A stretch of DNA of 64,000 nucleotides from Lacinutrix sp. MedPE-SW (GTDB lineage: Bacteria > Bacteroidota > Bacteroidia > Flavobacteriales > Flavobacteriaceae): contig NZ_MPCX01000004.1 in the NCBI RefSeq assembly GCF_001874145.1, positions 166,776-230,775 of the forward strand, read 5' to 3'. Positions 41,210-51,151 of the stretch are shown in pieces. The position numbers and the translations under genes were made by a program. Positions within the stretch are counted from its first letter, which is position 1; the number at the start of each line of letters is the position of its first letter. Under the pieces are notes generated by a model that ran no database searches, was not told where the DNA came from, and worked only from the letters and a program-made list of their open reading frames with translations.

Positions 41210-42670
41210 TTATTTTTTAGGAATCTCTTTTAAAATCTCTAAAACAAACTTCCAGTATTTTTGAGCCGATGAAATTTGTGCTCGTTCATCTGGACTATGA
41301 GCGCCTTTAATATTTGGCCCAAAACTTATCATTTCCATATCTGGATAATTTTGACCTAAAATACCACATTCTAAACCTGCATGACAAGCAGCAATGTGCG
41401 CTTTTTCGCCATTAAGTTTTTGGTATAAATTATCTAACACTTTTAAAATAGAAGACTCCATATTTGGTGTCCAACCAGGATAATCGCCAGAGAATTCAAC
41501 CTCACATCCTGTTAACTCAAAAGTAGCGCGTAGTGTATTTGCTAAATCAAACTTAGAGCTTTCAACCGATGATCTTGTTAAACATCCAATTTTAACAGCA
41601 CCATCTTTTACAATAACACGTGCAACATTGTTTGAAGTTTCAACCAAATCTTTAATATCTGCACTCATGCGGTACACACCGTTTAATGCAGCATATAAGG
41701 CTCGTGTTAAACCTTCTTGCACGCCTAAATTCATTATTTTTTCTGGAGTATCGATTTTAGAAACTACAACTTCTAAATCTGGCTCCATCGTTTTTAATTC
41801 GGCTTTAATACTATTGGCTAATTGTTGTATTTCAGTATTAAAAGCTTCTTCATGTATAGCATCAATAGCGACTATTGCTTTACTTTCTCTTGGTATTGCA
41901 TTACGTAAACTACCACCATCAATTTCAGAAATACGTAAACCAAAGTTTTCAAAACCATCAAATAATAAACGGTTCATAATTTTATTTGCATTACCTAAAC
42001 CTTCATGAATTTGCATTCCTGAATGTCCGCCTTGTAGACCTTTTACTATTATTTGGTAACCAATTTTAAATTCTGGTGTTTCTTCTTCTTCGTAAGTTCT
42101 TGTTGCTGTTACATCTATTCCTCCTGCGCAACCTACTCCAATTTCGTCGTCTTCTTCTGTATCTAAATTTAACAAAATACCGCCAGTTAACAATCCTCCT
42201 TTTAATCCCATAGCTCCAGTCATTCCTGTTTCTTCATCTATAGTAAAAAGGGCTTCAATTGCAGGATGTGCAATATCTGTGCTTTCTAAAATTGCCATAA
42301 TTGTAGCAACACCCAAACCATTATCTGCGCCAAGTGTTGTACCTTTTGCTTTTACCCAATCACCATCAACATACATTTCTATACCTTGGGTATCAAAATC
42401 GAATACTGTATCTGCATTTTTTTGGTGTACCATATCTAAATGCGATTGCATTACAATGGTTACACGATCTTCCATGCCTTGTGTTGCTGGTTTTTTAATA
42501 ATTACATTACCAACTTCGTCTTCAATAGTTTCTAAGCCTAGGTTAGCACCAAAATCTTTCATAAACTTTATTACGCGTTCTTCCTTTTTAGAAGGTCGCG
42601 GTACAGCGTTTAAATCTGCAAATTTATTCCATAATGGTTTTGGTTCTAAAGCTCTTATTTCAGTATTCAT
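41210..42670 (-). CDS. pepD: aminoacyl-histidine dipeptidase (M20)
   Basis: MQSHLDMV, GADNGLGVA, TIDEETGMTGA, GLQGGHSGMQIHEGLGNA. Confidence 0.95.
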   Translation of the reverse strand: MNTEIRALEPKPLWNKFADLNAVPRPSKKEERVIKFMKDFGANLGLETIEDEVGNVIIKKPATQGMEDRVTIVMQSHLDMVHQKNADTVFDFDTQGIEMYVDGDWVKAKGTTLGADNGLGVATIMAILESTDIAHPAIEALFTIDEETGMTGAMGLKGGLLTGGILLNLDTEEDDEIGVGCAGGIDVTATRTYEEEETPEFKIGYQIIVKGLQGGHSGMQIHEGLGNANKIMNRLLFDGFENFGLRISEIDGGSLRNAIPRESKAIVAIDAIHEEAFNTEIQQLANSIKAELKTMEPDLEVVVSKIDTPEKIMNLGVQEGLTRALYAALNGVYRMSADIKDLVETSNNVARVIVKDGAVKIGCLTRSSVESSKFDLANTLRATFELTGCEVEFSGDYPGWTPNMESSILKVLDNLYQKLNGEKAHIAACHAGLECGILGQNYPDMEMISFGPNIKGAHSPDERAQISSAQKYWKFVLEILKEIPKK

Positions 42671-42755
42671 ATATCTAATTTTATTTAAGAACTGCTAAAG
42701 TACGAAAAAGAGTTTTCAGGATTAAAATTGTTGGTTGGTCTAACAGAAAATTAAC

Positions 42756-42763
42756 TATTTTTG
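42756..42763 (+). promoter_or_regulatory. -7 element TATTTTTG with upstream TTGG
   Basis: TTGG-N17-TATTTTTG immediately upstream of 42768 ATG. Confidence 0.45.
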
Positions 42764-42767
42764 AGCT

Positions 42768-43835
42768 ATGCTGAAACACAAAAAATTAATTATTGCGCTT
42801 TCTATAATTCCTGCTATTTTAATTGTAAAACTATTAGCACAGTTTCCAGAATTTGTAGAAACCTATTATAGCAATGGTTTGTATCCTTTAACTTCAAAAA
42901 TTCTTAGGTTTACTTTGGGTTGGTTACCTTTTTCGTTTGGTGATTTTATATATGCTTTTGCAATTATTTTTATTTTAAGATGGCTTTTTTTAAATCGTAA
43001 ACGTATAATTAAAGATTTTAAACATTGGTTAATTGATGTATTTGCTGCATTAGCTATTATTTATATTGCGTTTCATGTATTCTGGGCTATTAATTATTAC
43101 CGTTTACCACTTCATAAAAACCTTAATTTAAAAGCCGATTACACTACCGAAGAACTTCTAGCAGTTACCAATAAACTTATTGATAAGTCTAATAAAATTC
43201 AGCTTCAAATAGCAAATAATGACACCGTAAAGGTTGTGTTTCCTTATACTAAACCTCAATTATTAAAAAAAGTACCAGACGGTTATAATATACTTCAAAA
43301 CACATTTCCGCATTTAGAATACGAAGGAAAAAGCATAAAAAAATCACTACTTAGCATGCCATTAACTTATATGGGATTTAGTGGTTATTTAAACCCTTTA
43401 ACCAATGAGGCTCAAGTAAACAGTTGGATTCCTATATTTAAATTACCAACAACAGCTTCTCACGAAGTAGCACACCAGTTAGGCTATGCTGCAGAAAACG
43501 AAGCTAATTTTATAGGTTTTTTAGCAGCAACTAGTAATACTGATATTTATTTTAAATATTCTGGTTATACCTTTGCTTTGAGGCATTGTTTACACGAAAT
43601 ATACAGAAGAGATCCTGAATTATATACCATAAAGCTTCAAGAATTAAATCCTGGGATTTTAAAAAACTACCAAGACGTTAGAACATTTTGGAAAAACCAT
43701 AAAAACCCTATAGAGCCTTTATTTCAAACAACTTACAGTACATTTTTAGAAGTTAATAACCAAAAAGGCGGTATGAAAAGTTATAGTTATGTTGTCGCTC
43801 TTTTAGTAAATTATCTTCAAAACAAAACACTTTAA
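42768..43835 (+). CDS. DUF3810 membrane protein with HExxH motif
   Basis: TM N-terminus, SHEVAHQLGYAAENEANFIGFLA. Confidence 0.85.
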   Translation: MLKHKKLIIALSIIPAILIVKLLAQFPEFVETYYSNGLYPLTSKILRFTLGWLPFSFGDFIYAFAIIFILRWLFLNRKRIIKDFKHWLIDVFAALAIIYIAFHVFWAINYYRLPLHKNLNLKADYTTEELLAVTNKLIDKSNKIQLQIANNDTVKVVFPYTKPQLLKKVPDGYNILQNTFPHLEYEGKSIKKSLLSMPLTYMGFSGYLNPLTNEAQVNSWIPIFKLPTTASHEVAHQLGYAAENEANFIGFLAATSNTDIYFKYSGYTFALRHCLHEIYRRDPELYTIKLQELNPGILKNYQDVRTFWKNHKNPIEPLFQTTYSTFLEVNNQKGGMKSYSYVVALLVNYLQNKTL

Positions 43836-43904
43836 CAGTCATAATTAGAAAAATATCTTGGCTAAGTATTATATTTAATGCTTAATCTCATATTAAACTA
43901 ACTC

Positions 43905-46886
43905 ATGATTAAAAAATTATTACTAACAACAATGTTATGTTTTAGCGCAGCATTGTTTGCGCAAGACTATGCACCCAAAAATGATGGTGTAAAAACCATA
44001 AATTCCAATTACACAGCATTAACAAATGCTACAATTCACGTTTCACCTACTCAAGTATTAGACAAAAGTACTCTGCTTATTAAAGATGGTAAAATTGTAG
44101 CTGTAGGAAAATCGGTTTCCATTCCAAAAAATGCTGTAAAAGTAGATTTAACAGGAAAGAGTATTTATCCTTCTTTTATAGATATCTACTCTACTTTTGG
44201 TGTAGAAACACCAAAATCTCCAAGCGGTAATTCTAGAAGACCACAATACGATGCTGGTCGTGAAGGCTATTACTGGAATGACCACATTAGAGCAGAACAA
44301 GATGCTATTGCACATTTTAAATTTGATAGTAAAGCTGCCGAAGCATTAAGAAAAGCTGGTTTTGGTACTGTAAATACACATATTGATGATGGTATTATTC
44401 GTGGTACAGGAACTTTAATAGCTTTAAACTCTAATGGTACAGATGCTAATAGAATTTTAGCCGAAAAATCTGGACAATATTTAGGAACAAGTAAAAGTAA
44501 AACCTCACGTCAAGCCTACCCAACTTCTATTATGGGTGCATTTGCTTTATTACGCCAAGTAAATATGGATGCCAATTGGTATGCAACTGGAAATGCAAAA
44601 GAAAAAGACCGTACTTTAGAAGCTTTTATTGCAAATAAAAACCAAGTCCAAATTATGGAAGCTGGTAGCAAACTAAATGCCTTGCGTTTAGATAATATTG
44701 GTGACCAATTTAATACACAATATGTTTTTGTTGGTGGTGGTGATGAATACGAATATATTAACGATATTAAAGCTACAAACGCTTCATTCATTTTACCTGT
44801 AGATTTCCCAGACGCTTACGATATGGAAGATCCGTTTTTAGCAAGTGCTGTTGAATTAGCAGATTTACGTGAGTGGAACCAAAAACCACATAACCCAAAA
44901 ATACTAGCAGAAAACAATATTAACTTTGCCTTTACTACACACAAATTAAAAAAACCAGAAGAATTTATGGCTAATGTACTTAAAGCCATAGAAGCTGGAC
45001 TAAGCAAAGAAAAAGCTTTAGCTGCATTAACTACAGTTCCTGCACAAATACTAGGAAAATCTAATGTTTTAGGAACCTTAAAAACTGGTGCTTATGCAAA
45101 TTTCTTAGTAACTTCTGGAGATATTTTTGATAAAGAAACTACAATATATCAAAATTGGGTTACCGGAGAAAAAGATGAATTTAAGGCTTTAAATACTACA
45201 GACATTAGAGGTGATTATACTTTTAATTTAAATAACACAACCTATGAACTTTCTATTTCTGGTAAATTAGAAAAGTTAAAAGCAAAGGCTAAAGCAAACG
45301 ATAAAACATTAGGCGCTAAAGTAAGCTTTAAAGACGATTGGTTAAACCTTACAATCTCTACAGTAGATACTACAAAACAAGAGTTTATTAGATTAGTATC
45401 TAACATAACAGATACTAATAACTTTAGTGGTAAAGCTTATTTTCCAAACGGAAACGAATCTACTTTTAATGCGAAAAAGGTAGAGAAAGAAAATAAAGAC
45501 AAAGAGAAAAAGGATAAAGATGAAGACAAAAAAGATAGTAAGTCTCGAAAATTCTTTCCTGTAACCTATCCAAACATGGCATTTGGTAATACTACACAAC
45601 CAAAACAAGAAACTATTTTATTTAAAAATGTTACGGTTTGGACTAACGAAAAAGAAGGTATTTTAAAAAACAGTGATGTTTTAATTAAAAACGGGAAAAT
45701 TTCTAAAATAGGAACAAATTTAAATGCTTCTGGCGCTAAAGTAATAAATGGAGAAGGCAAGCATTTAACCGCTGGAATTATAGATGAGCACTCGCATATT
45801 GCAACCTCATCAGTTAACGAATCTGGACACAACTCTACAGCAGAAGTAACACAAGAAGATGTTATAAACCCAGAGCATATTGGTATATACCGTAATTTAT
45901 CTGGTGGTGTTACTAGTATTCAAATTCTACATGGCTCTGCAAACCCAATTGGTGGTCGTAGTGCTATTATAAAACTTAAATGGGGAGAAAGTGCTAAAAA
46001 CATGTTATATAAAAACTCACCAAAATTTATAAAATTTGCTTTAGGTGAAAACGTAAAACAAAGTAATTGGGGAGAAAATAACACGATACGTTTTCCACAA
46101 ACAAGAATGGGAGTTGAACAAGTATATACAGACTATTTTCAACGTGCAAAAGAGTATGATGCTTTAAAGAAAAGTGGAAAGCCTTATAGAAAAGATGTTG
46201 AAATGGAAGTAATTGCCGAGATTTTAAACAAAGAACGTTTTATTAGCTGCCACTCTTACGTACAAAGTGAAATTAACATGTTAATGAAAGTAGCAGAAAA
46301 ATTCGATTTTCGTGTAAATACATTTACTCACATATTAGAAGGTTATAAAGTAGCCGATAAAATGGAAGCTCATGGTGTTGGTGGTTCTACTTTTAGTGAT
46401 TGGTGGGCATACAAATACGAAGTTAATGATGCGATACCATATAATGCTGCTATAATGCATAATGCCGGTGTTACCGTTGCAATTAATAGTGATGATGCCG
46501 AAATGTCTAGACGTTTAAATCAAGAAGCTGCCAAAACAGTTAAATATGGTAATGTTAGCGAAGAAGAAGCCTGGAAATTTGTAACACTTAATCCTGCAAA
46601 ATTATTACATATAGACGATCGTGTTGGTAGTATAAAAGTTGGAAAAGATGCAGATGTAGTATTATGGAGCGATCACCCAATGTCTATTTATGCAAAAGCA
46701 GAAAAAACCCTAATTGAAGGTGCAACTTATTTTGATATTGAAACAGATAAACAAAAACGTGAAGCCATTAAAAAAGAAAAAAATGAGCTTACAACTTTAA
46801 TGTTACAAGCAAAAAATAAGGGATTAAAAACAAAACCTATTGTGAAAAAAGAGAAAGAACACTTTCACTGTGATACAGAAATATAA
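43905..46886 (+). CDS. two-domain amidohydrolase, N-terminal domain degenerate, C-terminal domain intact
   Basis: C-terminal GIIDEHSHI and NSDDAEMSRR; N-terminal SFIDIYSTFG lacks HxH. Confidence 0.9.
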   Translation: MIKKLLLTTMLCFSAALFAQDYAPKNDGVKTINSNYTALTNATIHVSPTQVLDKSTLLIKDGKIVAVGKSVSIPKNAVKVDLTGKSIYPSFIDIYSTFGVETPKSPSGNSRRPQYDAGREGYYWNDHIRAEQDAIAHFKFDSKAAEALRKAGFGTVNTHIDDGIIRGTGTLIALNSNGTDANRILAEKSGQYLGTSKSKTSRQAYPTSIMGAFALLRQVNMDANWYATGNAKEKDRTLEAFIANKNQVQIMEAGSKLNALRLDNIGDQFNTQYVFVGGGDEYEYINDIKATNASFILPVDFPDAYDMEDPFLASAVELADLREWNQKPHNPKILAENNINFAFTTHKLKKPEEFMANVLKAIEAGLSKEKALAALTTVPAQILGKSNVLGTLKTGAYANFLVTSGDIFDKETTIYQNWVTGEKDEFKALNTTDIRGDYTFNLNNTTYELSISGKLEKLKAKAKANDKTLGAKVSFKDDWLNLTISTVDTTKQEFIRLVSNITDTNNFSGKAYFPNGNESTFNAKKVEKENKDKEKKDKDEDKKDSKSRKFFPVTYPNMAFGNTTQPKQETILFKNVTVWTNEKEGILKNSDVLIKNGKISKIGTNLNASGAKVINGEGKHLTAGIIDEHSHIATSSVNESGHNSTAEVTQEDVINPEHIGIYRNLSGGVTSIQILHGSANPIGGRSAIIKLKWGESAKNMLYKNSPKFIKFALGENVKQSNWGENNTIRFPQTRMGVEQVYTDYFQRAKEYDALKKSGKPYRKDVEMEVIAEILNKERFISCHSYVQSEINMLMKVAEKFDFRVNTFTHILEGYKVADKMEAHGVGGSTFSDWWAYKYEVNDAIPYNAAIMHNAGVTVAINSDDAEMSRRLNQEAAKTVKYGNVSEEEAWKFVTLNPAKLLHIDDRVGSIKVGKDADVVLWSDHPMSIYAKAEKTLIEGATYFDIETDKQKREAIKKEKNELTTLMLQAKNKGLKTKPIVKKEKEHFHCDTEI

Positions 46887-46942
46887 TAAGCAAAATAGGA
46901 AAACCTTATATTTTTTTTCAAATTAATAAAACACATTTCAAA

Positions 46943-48244
46943 ATGAAATATTTAAAATACAAATTACTAACCTTTGCATTACTATTATCTGTAATTGCAA
47001 TTGCGCAGCAAACACCTGCGCCACAACAAACTCAAGCCTATTCTATTGAAGGTGCAACAGCACACTTAGGAAATGGAACAGTTATTGAAAACGCATTAAT
47101 AATGTTTAACGAAGGCAAAATAACTTTTGTTGGTAGTGCAAACATGAAAATTGCTAGACAAGGTAAAGTTATAAACGCCAACGGTAAACATATTTATCCT
47201 GGTTTTATAGCACCAAATTCAACTTTAGGATTAGTTGAAGTTGATGCCGTACGCGCATCTAACGATATTAGAGAAGTTGGAGCTATGAACCCACATGTAA
47301 GAAGTTTAATAGCTTATAATACCGAGTCTAAAGTTGTGGAATCTATGAGACCAAACGGTGTGTTAATGGGACAAATTACACCACGTGGCGGACGCATTTC
47401 GGGAACCTCATCTATTGTACAGTTTGATGCCTGGAATTGGGAGGATGCTGTTATAAAAGAAGATGATGGTATTCATCTTAACTGGCCAAACCCTTATTCT
47501 CGTGGTCGTTGGTGGTTAGGTGAGCCAGCAGGCTTAAAACTTAATAAAAAATATACCGAACAAGTAAATAATCTAACAAATTATGTTTTAGAAAGTAAGG
47601 CTTATAACGCTGGTAACAAATCGCCAAGACATTTACCATTTGAAGCTTTACAACCATTATTTAATGGTACTAAAAAATTATTTGTTCACGTAGATGACCA
47701 AAAAGGAATTACAGATGCCATTGCTTTTGCTAAAGATAATAATGTAAAAAGTTTAGTTATAGTTGGTGGCGCAGAAGCAGATAAGGTAATGCCTTTATTA
47801 AAGCAAAATAATATTCCTGTATTACTACAACGTATACACAGTAATAGTAACAGTGATGATGATGCTTATGACGTAACTTATACATTAGCAAATACATTAG
47901 TTAATGCTGGTGTTTTAGTAGGCTTAGAGAACTCTGGTGACATGGAACGTATGAATGCCAGAAACTTACCATTTTTAGCGGGTACATGTGCCGCTTTTGG
48001 TTTAGATAAAGAAAAAGCTTTAAGTTTAATTACATTAAATACTGCAAAAATTTTAGGTATTGACGATAAAGTTGGTTCATTAGAGGTTGGAAAAGATGCT
48101 ACATTTTTTATTAGTGAAGGAGATGCGCTTGATATGAGAACTAACAAATTATCTAAAGCCTATATTCAAGGACGTGATATAAGTTTAGAATCGCACCAAA
48201 CAGAGCTTTATAAACGTTATAGCAATAAGTATAAGCAACAATAA
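46943..48244 (+). CDS. secreted amidohydrolase-fold protein lacking HxH
   Basis: IYPGFIAPNSTLGLVEVDAVRASND; LGIDDKVGSLEVGKDATFFI C-terminal motif. Confidence 0.85.
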   Translation: MKYLKYKLLTFALLLSVIAIAQQTPAPQQTQAYSIEGATAHLGNGTVIENALIMFNEGKITFVGSANMKIARQGKVINANGKHIYPGFIAPNSTLGLVEVDAVRASNDIREVGAMNPHVRSLIAYNTESKVVESMRPNGVLMGQITPRGGRISGTSSIVQFDAWNWEDAVIKEDDGIHLNWPNPYSRGRWWLGEPAGLKLNKKYTEQVNNLTNYVLESKAYNAGNKSPRHLPFEALQPLFNGTKKLFVHVDDQKGITDAIAFAKDNNVKSLVIVGGAEADKVMPLLKQNNIPVLLQRIHSNSNSDDDAYDVTYTLANTLVNAGVLVGLENSGDMERMNARNLPFLAGTCAAFGLDKEKALSLITLNTAKILGIDDKVGSLEVGKDATFFISEGDALDMRTNKLSKAYIQGRDISLESHQTELYKRYSNKYKQQ

Positions 48245-48293
48245 TGTTTTAATTATTTATTTAAAACATTATATTTAAGTATATTGAGTTATT

Positions 48294-48659
48294 ATGAAAC
48301 CATTATTAATTACTTTTTTTCTTTTATATAGTTTGTTCTCTTTTTCTCAAGCACAAAAAGATGAACAAAAAAATAATACACCTTTATTTATTTCTACTAT
48401 TGATGTAGATACATCTTATATTATACATAATAACCTAAGTGTAGTCACAAATAGTATAAAAACAATATCGACATCTAAAAAGCATATTGATAATAGAAAC
48501 TTTGTTGCTTTAACTAGCAAAAATAATAAGATTTACAAGTTCTCAGATTTAAGCTCGAAAATAAACTTAAATCAAGCATTGGATAATGTTATGTTTACAG
48601 GAAACTTTTTTAATCCTGAAGAAACTCATTTTTCTACTTTATTAAACGAAAACAATTAA
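48294..48659 (+). CDS. hypothetical secreted protein
   Basis: 121 aa with signal peptide. Confidence 0.6.
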   Translation: MKPLLITFFLLYSLFSFSQAQKDEQKNNTPLFISTIDVDTSYIIHNNLSVVTNSIKTISTSKKHIDNRNFVALTSKNNKIYKFSDLSSKINLNQALDNVMFTGNFFNPEETHFSTLLNENN

Positions 48660-48680
48660 ACACTATAAAACTTATATATA

Positions 48681-48712
48681 AAAAAGGCGTGCCAATTGGT
48701 ACGCCTTTTTTT
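48681..48712. terminator. rho-independent terminator
   Basis: AAAAAGGCGTGCCAATTGGTACGCCTTTTTTT. Confidence 0.85.
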
Positions 48713-48734
48713 ATTTAAAATTCTATAAAATAGA

Positions 48735-49532
48735 TTATTTTACTATTTCGCCTGTTTCTGGTTTAGCAAAAATACTATCTGCTGCCATATTTTTAGATAA
48801 CGTTACAGCTTTAAACTGTACACTGTTTCTTGGCTCTGTTGGTAAACTATCTTCTGTATTGTACCACGTTAAAGTTTCTGGCAATTGTAAACCACTAACT
48901 GTTTGCCAATTACTGTATTTTATAAACGACCACTTTTTGCTTTTTTCTTTAGAAAAATAAGTAACTGTATATGCTAACCACTCCATTTTAAAAGTTTCTG
49001 GATTGTAATATAAAATATACTCATCTTCTGGAGACGAGCCTATTTCTGCATCATAACTTATTTTAATTCCTGGATACTTTATACCATCTACTGTTAAAGC
49101 ATTAGTATATGAATATGTGATACCATCATCTCCTAAAACAAATGGCATTGCATAAAAATAAAACATAAGGTTATAGTAAAAATTAGGGTTTCCGTTGTAT
49201 TCGTTTTCTCCTTTTTTATCTAACCAAACATTTTCACCATCAAACCCTAAAGCAAACGTATTTGTTTCTATAAAAGAACGACGTGTTTTTAAATCGGTAA
49301 TAGTTTTTTCGTCACCAGTTTCTTTTGCTATAGTAAATTCTAAATTTTTAAATTCATTCCACTGCTCTATGCTACCATGAGCATTAAATACTTTGGTTAC
49401 ATTTTCTGGATATATAGAGGTTGTAACATCTAGTGTTTTAGTTTTATAATCTTCTGTTTTTATAGTTTCGGTTTTTTCTTTACATGCCGATACTATAAAT
49501 AATAAGGCTAATGCGATAATGCTATTTTTCAT
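48735..49532 (-). CDS. DUF6503-like lipoprotein, tandem paralogue A
   Basis: VFNAHGSIEQWNEFKNLEFT; YYNPETFKMEWLAYTV. Confidence 0.8.
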   Translation of the reverse strand: MKNSIIALALLFIVSACKEKTETIKTEDYKTKTLDVTTSIYPENVTKVFNAHGSIEQWNEFKNLEFTIAKETGDEKTITDLKTRRSFIETNTFALGFDGENVWLDKKGENEYNGNPNFYYNLMFYFYAMPFVLGDDGITYSYTNALTVDGIKYPGIKISYDAEIGSSPEDEYILYYNPETFKMEWLAYTVTYFSKEKSKKWSFIKYSNWQTVSGLQLPETLTWYNTEDSLPTEPRNSVQFKAVTLSKNMAADSIFAKPETGEIVK

Positions 49533-49567
49533 TTTAATCTCTTTTAGTTTGTTTATTTTTTTAAGTA

Positions 49568-50383
49568 CTACTCTACAAATTCTGCCTTCTCTGGTTTAGT
49601 AAATTTGTTTTTATCTACTGCCGTTGTTGTAATTTTTACATTTGTAAATGTGTTAGGTACTTTTGCTACTGTTGGTTTATCATTTTTAAAACCATAACCT
49701 GTAATGGTGTTTGGTAATAATAATCCATTAACTTCTTGCCAATCTCCATACTTTCTAAAATGTAATTCTTTTTTATCTATTCCTGGTACAAAGTTTACGG
49801 TGTAACCTAACCATTCCATAATATAAGTTTCTGGATTGTAATATAGCACGTAACGGTCTTCTGGTGTTACACCAACTCCTGCGTTATAAGTTACTTGTAT
49901 TCCTGGATACGTTTTGCCTTCAAATTCTAAAGGCGCTGCGTTAGCATAATTAATACCATCATCTGACAGTATAAATGGCATTGTATAAAAATAAAACATT
50001 AAGTTATAGCCATATTTAGGGTCATAGCCTTTATAATCTTCTTCTGTTTTATTTAATAGCCATGGTTGTTCACCATCGAAACCTATAGTATAGTTTGGCG
50101 CCTCTATTAATGCTTCTCGAGTATACAGGTTTGTAAGTGTTACTTCGCTTCCATTAGTTTTTTCTTGAGTATACTCTAAAGACTTCATGGTTTTCCATTT
50201 ATTTATACCTCCATGAGCATTAAATACTTTCACAAGATTTTCGGGATAATTAGCTGTTTTTACTTCTACGGTTTCTGGCGTCTCTATTGCTTTAGTTGTT
50301 TTAGAGTCTACTTGTTCTGTATTGTTTTTACAAGCTGATACTATAAGCAGTAACATTAGTGTTATAATACTATTTTTTATCAT
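49568..50383 (-). CDS. DUF6503-like lipoprotein, tandem paralogue B
   Basis: VFNAHGGINKWKTMKSLEYT; YYNPETYIMEWLGYTV. Confidence 0.8.
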   Translation of the reverse strand: MIKNSIITLMLLLIVSACKNNTEQVDSKTTKAIETPETVEVKTANYPENLVKVFNAHGGINKWKTMKSLEYTQEKTNGSEVTLTNLYTREALIEAPNYTIGFDGEQPWLLNKTEEDYKGYDPKYGYNLMFYFYTMPFILSDDGINYANAAPLEFEGKTYPGIQVTYNAGVGVTPEDRYVLYYNPETYIMEWLGYTVNFVPGIDKKELHFRKYGDWQEVNGLLLPNTITGYGFKNDKPTVAKVPNTFTNVKITTTAVDKNKFTKPEKAEFVE

Positions 50384-50429
50384 TTTTATTTGTTTTTAGG
50401 TTTGTCGAACAACGAAAGTACTCTTTACA

Positions 50430-50460
50430 AAAAAAGCTTCAGTTTTTACTGAAGCTTTTT
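50430..50460 (-). terminator. rho-independent terminator
   Basis: AAAAAGCTTCAGTTTTTACTGAAGCTTTTT. Confidence 0.8.
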
Positions 50461-50480
50461 AATTAATATTTAACTATAAT

Positions 50481-51000
50481 TTATTTTACTATTAGTTTTT
50501 TTATAGTTTCAGTTTTACCATTTTTCAGTTTTATAAAATACAATCCTGATTCTAAATTAGAAATGTTTAGTTGGGTTTCTAAACTGTTTACGTTTAATAT
50601 TTTTGAATTAACTATTTTTCCTTGAACATCAATTATTGTTACAGAAGTGTTTCCGCGTAAAGCGATATTACTTTTTATTATAACTTCATCTTTTGCAGGA
50701 TTTGGATATAATGAAAAGTTTTGTGTTTCGAATGTATTCACAGATAGCTGAAACTCTACAAACTCTGTTACAAAAGTGTTGGTAATTACAGGAGTATTAA
50801 AATTAGAATATTGCTATTATATTTTGACCAACATTTCATCCATTTGTGACAAGTAATATGAAACATTAAAATCTACTGGATCTTGATCTCCTAAAATTTC
50901 CGAATCTTTAACCGTTAAATCAATCACAGCAATACCTGCTTATATATCACCATTACAAACTATTAAAGGCGTTGGTTGGTTATTGATTAATAATTACAAC
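50481..51000 (-). pseudogene. decayed remnant of a large T9SS-secreted surface protein; only the type-A sorting domain (50481..50741) remains an ORF
   Basis: upstream minus-strand translation reads NNQPTPLIVCNGDI*AGIAVIDLTVKDSEILGDQDPVDFNVSYYLSQMDEMLVKI* and then, after a gap, NFNTPVITNTFVTEFVEFQLSVNTFETQNFSLYPNPAKDE. Confidence 0.8.
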
Positions 51001-51151
51001 AACCATAAAATAAAATCTCCTACTTATTATATACTATAGATGTAAAAATATAGATTTGGTTACGTTAAAAAATATTACAAATTATTTTGTAATAATCTTT
51101 TTAGCGTAAATTTGTCTATTCTCTAAATATAGAATTAATAGTTTTAAATTA

